From CADEED01 sp043747835 (GTDB lineage Bacteria > Pseudomonadota > Gammaproteobacteria > Steroidobacterales > Steroidobacteraceae), in assembly GCA_043747835.1 (NCBI GenBank), contig JAYTOK010000020.1, forward strand, positions 38,070 through 102,069: a stretch of DNA of 64,000 nt, written 5' to 3'. The notes below the pieces were generated by a model. The model saw only the letters and a list, made by a program, of their open reading frames with translations. It did no database searches and was not told the DNA's origin. This document shows positions 60,000-64,000 of this stretch, one piece after another (positions within the stretch are counted from its first letter, which is position 1; every line of letters begins with the position of its first letter). A program made the position numbers and the translations under genes.

Positions 60000-60386
60000 A
60001 TGTTGGAACGTGAAGCGCGGAACAAGTACCTGCTCGAGTTCGGTGGAGCGATCGGCCTCTATCTCGTGGTTCTCTTCATCTCGCTGTCGTTCGCGAAGTC
60101 CATGGAACCGGGAAAATCGCAAACCCTGCTCTTGCTGGCGCCTGTGCTGCCCGTGATGCTCGCGGTCTGGGCGATCGCCCGGCAGTTCCGCCGCATGGAT
60201 GAGTTCGTGCGCCTGCGCGGACTCGAGAGCATCGCGATCGGCGCGGCAGTGACGGCCGGTGTCACCTTCACGTACGGCTTTCTCGAGCTCGCCGGATTTC
60301 CGAAGCTCAGCATGTTCTGCGTGCTGCCGCTGTTCGCGTTCGTGTGGGGTGGACACGCGGCGCTGCGCTGCCTGCTGGCGCGATGA
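60000..60386 (+). CDS. Small integral membrane protein co-transcribed with an XRE regulator
   Basis: 128 residues from the ATG at 60000, six bases after GGAG; an ATG at 59994 sits too close to it. Four predicted helices (near residues 14-30, 42-62, 75-95, 100-118) and a conserved-looking loop ARQFRRMDEFVRLRGLES. No enzyme motif. The stop overlaps the next gene's ATG (ATGA). Pairing with a YozG/XRE-type regulator is widespread, but function is unknown. Confidence 0.82.
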   Translation: MLEREARNKYLLEFGGAIGLYLVVLFISLSFAKSMEPGKSQTLLLLAPVLPVMLAVWAIARQFRRMDEFVRLRGLESIAIGAAVTAGVTFTYGFLELAGFPKLSMFCVLPLFAFVWGGHAALRCLLAR

Positions 60387-60574
60387 AGAACACGGTGCGC
60401 GAATTGCGCACGGCGCGCGGGTGGAGCCAGGGAGACCTCGCGGACAAGCTCGAGGTTTCGCGGCAAACGGTCAACGCGATCGAGACGGAGCGCTACGATC
60501 CTTCGCTGCCGCTCGCGTTCGCGATCTCGAAGCTGTTCGGCAAGTCCATCGAGAAGATTTTCTCCGGGGAGTAG
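60383..60574 (+). CDS. XRE/Cro-family small regulator (YozG type)
   Basis: 63 residues from the ATG at 60383: VRELRTARGWSQGDLADKLE, VSRQTVNAIETERYDPSLPL, AFAISKLFGKSIEKIFS, which is a complete HTH_3 domain with nothing extra. It overlaps the membrane-protein gene by 4 bp and probably binds the paired TGTAAAG palindromes upstream to autoregulate the operon. Confidence 0.92.
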   Translation: MKNTVRELRTARGWSQGDLADKLEVSRQTVNAIETERYDPSLPLAFAISKLFGKSIEKIFSGE

Positions 60575-60577
60575 ACG

Positions 60578-61009
60578 ATGACCGCGGGATATTCCGGAAC
60601 GCCGCTCGTCAAGAAGTTGGGCTTCAAGGCGGGCGACACCGTGTGTTTGCTCGATGCGCCCGCGAATTTTCGCAAGCTGCTGGTCCCGCTACCGGAGGGC
60701 GTGATCTTCGGCACGAAGATCTTGATGGGCAGCGACGTCGTTCACCTGTTCACGGCCGAGAAGAAGGTTCTGGAGAAGACTCTCGCGACCTGTCGGCGCA
60801 CGCTGAATCCCGATGCGATGGTCTGGGTGTCGTGGCCGAAGAAGGCATCGAAGGTGCCGACGAACATCACCGAGGACGTGATCCGCGAGGTCGCGTTGCC
60901 GCTCGGGTTCGTCGACATCAAGGTGTGCGCGGTGGATGAGGTGTGGTCGGGCCTCAAGCTCGTCGTGCGCAAGGAGAAAAGGGGACAGATCTATTTACCC
61001 GGAAAATAG
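60578..61009 (+). CDS. DUF3052-family protein
   Basis: 143 residues. KKLGFKAGDTVCLLDAPANF, VHLFTAEKKVLEKTLATCRR and AMVWVSWPKKASKVPTNITE are typical of this small uncharacterised family. The last nine residues (RGQIYLPGK) are encoded by the hairpin repeat that follows, so the natural C-terminus was probably replaced by insertion of that element. It starts 3 bp after the XRE gene and shares its operon. Confidence 0.85.
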   Translation: MTAGYSGTPLVKKLGFKAGDTVCLLDAPANFRKLLVPLPEGVIFGTKILMGSDVVHLFTAEKKVLEKTLATCRRTLNPDAMVWVSWPKKASKVPTNITEDVIREVALPLGFVDIKVCAVDEVWSGLKLVVRKEKRGQIYLPGK

Positions 61010-61023
61010 ATCTGTCCCCTTTT
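60977..61023. repeat. REP-like 20-bp perfect hairpin element
   Basis: Arms 60977-60996 and 61004-61023 are exact inverted copies (AAAAGGGGACAGATCTATTT) with a 7-nt loop ACCCGGA. It contains the DUF3052 stop codon and abuts the convergent VOC stop. It can act as a bidirectional terminator. It shares GGAAAATAG and CTG-CCC spacing with the element at 61420. Confidence 0.75.
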
Positions 61024-61419
61024 TCATTTCAGCTGCACGAGGTCCCAGAGCGTCCCGTACAGATCCTTGAACACCGCGACCGTTCCATACGGCGCCTCCG
61101 ACGGCTCGCGCGCGAACTCGACGCCTTTCGCCTTGTACGCGTTGAAGTCGCGCCAGAAGTCGTCGGTGTACAGGAACAGGAACACGCGACCGCCGGTCTG
61201 GTTGCCCACGCGGGAAAGCTGTTCGTCGTTCGATCCGCGCGCCAGCAGTAGTTTGGCGCCACCGCCCGCGCCAGGCGGCTCGATGACCACCCAGCGCTTG
61301 TTCTGCTCCGGCACGAAGCTGTCTTCGACGAGCGTGAAGCCGAGCTTGCCGACGTAGAAGGCGAGCGCCTCGTCGTAGTCGCGGACGACGAGGGAGATGA
61401 GGCCGAGGGTTTGTTTCAT
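61024..61419 (-). CDS. VOC-family (glyoxalase-like) protein
   Basis: 131 residues. GLISLVVRDYDEALAFYVGK, FTLVEDSFVPEQNKRWVVIE and GRVFLFLYTDDFWRDFNAYK match the paired beta-alpha-beta vicinal-oxygen-chelate fold; the ending YGTLWDLVQLK is typical. Metal ligands are incomplete by eye, so function as a lyase, dioxygenase or binding protein cannot be assigned. Bounded on both sides by REP-like elements. Confidence 0.87.
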   Translation of the reverse strand: MKQTLGLISLVVRDYDEALAFYVGKLGFTLVEDSFVPEQNKRWVVIEPPGAGGGAKLLLARGSNDEQLSRVGNQTGGRVFLFLYTDDFWRDFNAYKAKGVEFAREPSEAPYGTVAVFKDLYGTLWDLVQLK

Positions 61420-61443
61420 CGGAAAATAGGGCCTGACCCTAAT
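61420..61443. repeat. Second REP-like element, half copy
   Basis: CGGAAAATAGGGCCTGACCC and following bases align with the right arm of the hairpin at 60977 (GGAAAATAG, CTG, CCC). It contains the stop codon of the thioredoxin-like gene, so that gene's final residues come from the element. Confidence 0.5.
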
Positions 61444-62608
61444 TTGGCTTGATCGGGCTCAGCCCACCCCAAGGCTTGATCCGATCCAGCTCCGGCACGA
61501 TCGCGCGACGCATCTTGAGAAAACTCAGCGAGCCGAACTCGCGATACACCACGTCGCCCTTCTCGTTGACGATGATGGTGTACGGCAATTGCCCCTTCCA
61601 CGTCGTCGCGGGTTCGAACGCGTCGTAGAGCGAATCCTTGTCGGCGCTCGCGAGGATGTAGTTCTTCATCGACGCGTGCTTCGTCTGCAGGAACTCCTTC
61701 ACCGTGGATTCCTGGTCGGGATACTCCGCTGCGATCGTGATCATCTCGAACGGCCGGCCGCGGAAACGCCAGTGGTGTTCGACGCGCTCGTCGAACTCCG
61801 TGATACAGGGTCCGCACCAGGTCGCCCACACGTTGATGAGCCGCAACTTGCCGGTGCCCTTGTTCTCGCGGATTTCTTTCAGCTTCGCGACGTCCGCTTT
61901 TTCGAGCGTCACGGGCTCCGCTGCCCAGCGCGCCTTGAACGTCGCGTACTCGGCGACTTTGTCGGCCCATTTCACGGAGCACCCGAAAACGCGCGTCACC
62001 GCGACCGGCGGTTCGCGGCCCGCGACGAGCGCATCGAGCGCCGCACGCGTGTCGTGCTTCGTGGCCAGTGACTCGCGCTCGGAATCGTCGATGCGGCCTT
62101 CGAAGCGGAGTTTGCGCGCGTTGTCGAAGATGAAGACATGCGGCGTCGCGACCGGGCCCACCTTGTGCGAGAGCTCCTGCTTCGGTCCGTCGTCGAGCCA
62201 GACGAAGTTGAACTTCTCCTGTTTTGCGCGTTCCTGCATCTCGGCGAACGAGTCGGAGAGATCGGTGTATGCGAGTTCGTCGAGGCGCACCGAGTCCGCG
62301 TGATTCGGGTTGATCGCGACGAGTGTGACGTTCTTCGGTTTGTAGTCGACGACCAGTTTCTTGATGCGCTCCTGATAGGCCTGCGCGGTGGGACAGTGCG
62401 CGCAGGTGAAGATGAGCACGAGGATGTCGGCTTTGGCGAAACTTTGATCGGTGTAGGTTTTCCCGTCGATGCCTGGCAACGAGAAAGCAGGCAGCGGCGA
62501 ACCGATGGTGAGCGTGGGTGGTTGCTCGGCGGCGAACGCGTTGCTGGCGAGCAACGTGATGGAGCAAAAGAGTCCGCGGCGGACGAGTGTCCGGAAATTC
62601 GTGAGCAT
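61439..62608 (-). CDS. Exported protein with two thioredoxin-like domains (redoxin + TlpA-like)
   Basis: 389 residues from the ATG at 62608 (GGGGGAG upstream); signal peptide to about residue 27 (ASNAFAAEQ). Domain 1 (about 35-175) is a peroxiredoxin/thiol-oxidoreductase fold with CAHCPTAQAYQER. Domain 2 (about 235-385) is TlpA-like with LINVWATWCGPCITEFDERV. Both carry a CxxC pair, so it may relay electrons between two thiol substrates in the periplasm. The C-terminus SPIKPN lies in a REP-like element. Confidence 0.87.
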   Translation of the reverse strand: MLTNFRTLVRRGLFCSITLLASNAFAAEQPPTLTIGSPLPAFSLPGIDGKTYTDQSFAKADILVLIFTCAHCPTAQAYQERIKKLVVDYKPKNVTLVAINPNHADSVRLDELAYTDLSDSFAEMQERAKQEKFNFVWLDDGPKQELSHKVGPVATPHVFIFDNARKLRFEGRIDDSERESLATKHDTRAALDALVAGREPPVAVTRVFGCSVKWADKVAEYATFKARWAAEPVTLEKADVAKLKEIRENKGTGKLRLINVWATWCGPCITEFDERVEHHWRFRGRPFEMITIAAEYPDQESTVKEFLQTKHASMKNYILASADKDSLYDAFEPATTWKGQLPYTIIVNEKGDVVYREFGSLSFLKMRRAIVPELDRIKPWGGLSPIKPN

Positions 62609-62643
62609 TTGTGTCTCCCCCTTCGAGAGAGCGACAGAATAAT

Positions 62644-62681
62644 GGGGAGTGGCCCCAAAGCCCAGAAAAGTGCCGAACCTC
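62644..62681. repeat. Left 38-bp inverted repeat flanking the AAA ATPase gene
   Basis: Begins GGGGAGTGGCCCC and ends AAAAGTGCCGAACCTC. The last 16 bases are an exact inverted copy of 63859-63874; overall 29 of 38 positions match the right copy. It lies 14 bp before the ATPase start codon. Confidence 0.75.
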
Positions 62682-62695
62682 ATCGCAGGACCGCC

Positions 62696-63856
62696 ATGCT
62701 TCAAACCTTAGCCGTCGCCAATTACCGCTCGATCCGGTCGCTCGTCACGCCGCTGGGGTCGCTGAACCTGATCACTGGCGCGAACGGCAGCGGAAAATCC
62801 AACCTGTACCGGGCGTTGCGCCTGCTCGCCGAGGCCGCACAGGGTGGAATCGTGAGCTCGCTCGCGCGCGAGGGCGGATTAAGCTCGACGCTGTGGGCCG
62901 GGCCCGAGACGATTTCGCGTGGGATGAAGAAGGGGACGGTGCGGGTCGAGGGTTCGCGTCGCCATGAGCCGGTAAGCCTGCGTCTCGGCTTTCTGGGCGA
63001 CACCGTCGGCTACTCGATCGAACTTGGCATCCCGCAGACGCCACCCGCAGGCTTTGCCGGCGATCCCGAGATCAAACTCGAAAGCGTCTGGGGTGCGCCG
63101 ACCTTGCGTCCCACGAGCCTGCTCGCGGAACGCCGCGGCGCGCACGTCAAACTGCGGGGCGACGATGGCGAATGGCGGACCATCGGCAAGGACTTGCTGC
63201 CGTTCGAAAGCATGCTCTCAACGATGTCGGACCCCGAGCGCGCGCCCGAGTTGTTGAACCTGCGCGAAGAAGTGCGCTCATGGTGTTTTTACGACCACTT
63301 TCGCGCGGACGCCGATGCGCCCGCGCGGCAATCACAAGTTGGAACGTTCACTCCCGCGCTTGCTCACGACGGACGCGACCTCGCCGCGGCGCTACAGTCG
63401 ATTCGTGCCATCGGCGATGGTGAGGCACTCGATGCCGCCGTGGACGATGCCTTCCCGAGAGCAACCGTGAGCGTCTCGATCGGGGATCGGTTCACGGTGC
63501 TGTTCGAACAGCACGGCCTGCTGCGTCCGCTCTCCGCCGCGGAGCTCTCGGATGGCACACTGCGCTATCTACTCTGGATCGCCGCGTTGCTCACACCGCG
63601 CCCGCCGTCGCTCATGATCCTCAACGAACCCGAGACGAGCCTGCATCCGGATCTGCTGCCCGCATTGGCGCGGCTCGTCGAGAAGGCCTCGAAGCGGTCG
63701 CAGGTTTGGGTGGTCTCGCACGCCTCGCGGATGATCGCAGCGCTGAAAGAAGCCAAGGGTTGCAACGCGATCACATTGTCGAAAGAGCTGGGCGAAACCG
63801 CGATCGACGGTCAGGGAATGCTGGGCGCGCCGCCCTGGAAGTGGCCGGAGCGCTGA
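62696..63856 (+). CDS. AAA/RecF-like ATPase
   Basis: 386 residues from the ATG at 62696. Walker A GANGSGKSNLYRALRLL (about 30-46), ABC-like signature region LSAAELSDGTLRYLLWIAAL, Walker B LMILNEPETSLHPDLLPAL, and a D-loop/H-region QVWVVSHASRMI. The intervening region is short, so no long coiled coil. It belongs to the broad SMC/RecF-like ATPases found alone or as nuclease partners in defence systems. No partner nuclease is adjacent. The gene is tightly enclosed by 38-bp inverted repeats, which suggests a mobile cassette. Confidence 0.88.
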   Translation: MLQTLAVANYRSIRSLVTPLGSLNLITGANGSGKSNLYRALRLLAEAAQGGIVSSLAREGGLSSTLWAGPETISRGMKKGTVRVEGSRRHEPVSLRLGFLGDTVGYSIELGIPQTPPAGFAGDPEIKLESVWGAPTLRPTSLLAERRGAHVKLRGDDGEWRTIGKDLLPFESMLSTMSDPERAPELLNLREEVRSWCFYDHFRADADAPARQSQVGTFTPALAHDGRDLAAALQSIRAIGDGEALDAAVDDAFPRATVSVSIGDRFTVLFEQHGLLRPLSAAELSDGTLRYLLWIAALLTPRPPSLMILNEPETSLHPDLLPALARLVEKASKRSQVWVVSHASRMIAALKEAKGCNAITLSKELGETAIDGQGMLGAPPWKWPER

Positions 63857-63858
63857 GC

Positions 63859-63896
63859 GAGGTTCGGCACTTTTTGCCGTTTTGGGGAAAAGCCCC
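63859..63896. repeat. Right 38-bp inverted repeat flanking the AAA ATPase gene
   Basis: Begins GAGGTTCGGCACTTTT two bases after the ATPase stop and ends GGGGAAAAGCCCC, itself a small hairpin. It is the inverted partner of 62644-62681. Confidence 0.75.
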
Positions 63897-64000
63897 AAAG
63901 GCGAATGGCACTTACTTAGGCGGCAACGCTGCGCGCGCGAGGGCCAGGCATTGAAGTGAAGTAGGAAGGCTGGCCGGGGTTGGTAGGATGTTTGTTACCA
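63897..64000. other. Window-edge intergenic sequence
   Basis: About 100 bp after the right inverted repeat, including AATGGCACTTACTTAGG. No gene or clear signal; the window ends here. Confidence 0.4.

Noticed and set aside
62138..62695. Upstream extension of the AAA ATPase frame
   Set aside because: It is antisense to the thioredoxin-like gene and crosses the left inverted repeat; the Walker domain begins normally from the ATG at 62696.
1..64000. CRISPR arrays, rRNA genes, complete insertion sequences, prophage genes
   Set aside because: Looked for and not seen; no transposase, integrase or regularly spaced repeat was found.

Overview
The window is GC-rich chromosomal DNA from a Gram-negative, plant-polysaccharide-degrading bacterium. 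TonB-dependent receptors, outer-membrane barrels, lipid A phosphoethanolamine transferases and an E. coli-like tRNA-Ile(CAU) point to the Gammaproteobacteria. The gene mix (GH5, GH81, three types of pectate lyase, many secreted multidomain enzymes) suggests a Steroidobacteraceae/Nevskiales/Xanthomonadales-type soil bacterium; this placement is inference.

Layout. 0-10 kb: a GntR/FCD regulator and a TonB-dependent receptor lie divergent to a GH27 alpha-galactosidase and a DUF885 protein, with a strong promoter and a 20-bp palindromic operator between them; then an amidase and the DNA glycosylase Tag. 10-34 kb: a carbohydrate-degradation region. It holds GH5 cellulase, a BlaI/BlaR1-like pair, GH81 beta-1,3-glucanase, a PQQ-type sugar dehydrogenase, a PL10-type pectate lyase, an esterase, two PL1 pectate lyases, a CE3-type esterase, an APC permease, a serine hydrolase and a PL3 pectate lyase. 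Most are exported, and several share accessory modules. Three pectate lyase genes share the operator core TGACACCGGT. 34-46 kb: envelope genes. These are two phosphoethanolamine transferases, a BamA/TamA-like barrel protein, an ECF sigma/FecR/TonB-receptor signalling set, an MFS transporter and two PAP2 phosphatases. 46-64 kb: mainly housekeeping and small regulatory cassettes (ArsR-SRPBCC, S41 protease, SPFH-RHH, thioredoxin lipoprotein, PhoX, TMEM175, HrpB, YpfJ-like protease, GFA, GrpB, XRE operon, VOC, TlpA-like protein, AAA ATPase).

The most striking element is a tRNA-Ile(CAU) gene (48831-49178, minus strand) interrupted immediately after its anticodon by a 272-nt group I intron. Conserved P2 to P7 helices can be traced in it, and its guide triplet is the same GUG as in the Azoarcus intron.

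Functionally, the secreted lyases and glycosidases would break down pectin, beta-1,3-glucan, cellulose or mannan, and galactosides outside the cell. TonB receptors would take up the products. No cytoplasmic galacturonate catabolism genes and no LacI-type regulator are present, so the pectin regulon must extend elsewhere. Other points of interest are an AAA ATPase gene enclosed by 38-bp inverted repeats, several perfectly palindromic operator pairs next to their likely regulators, and two gene remnants.
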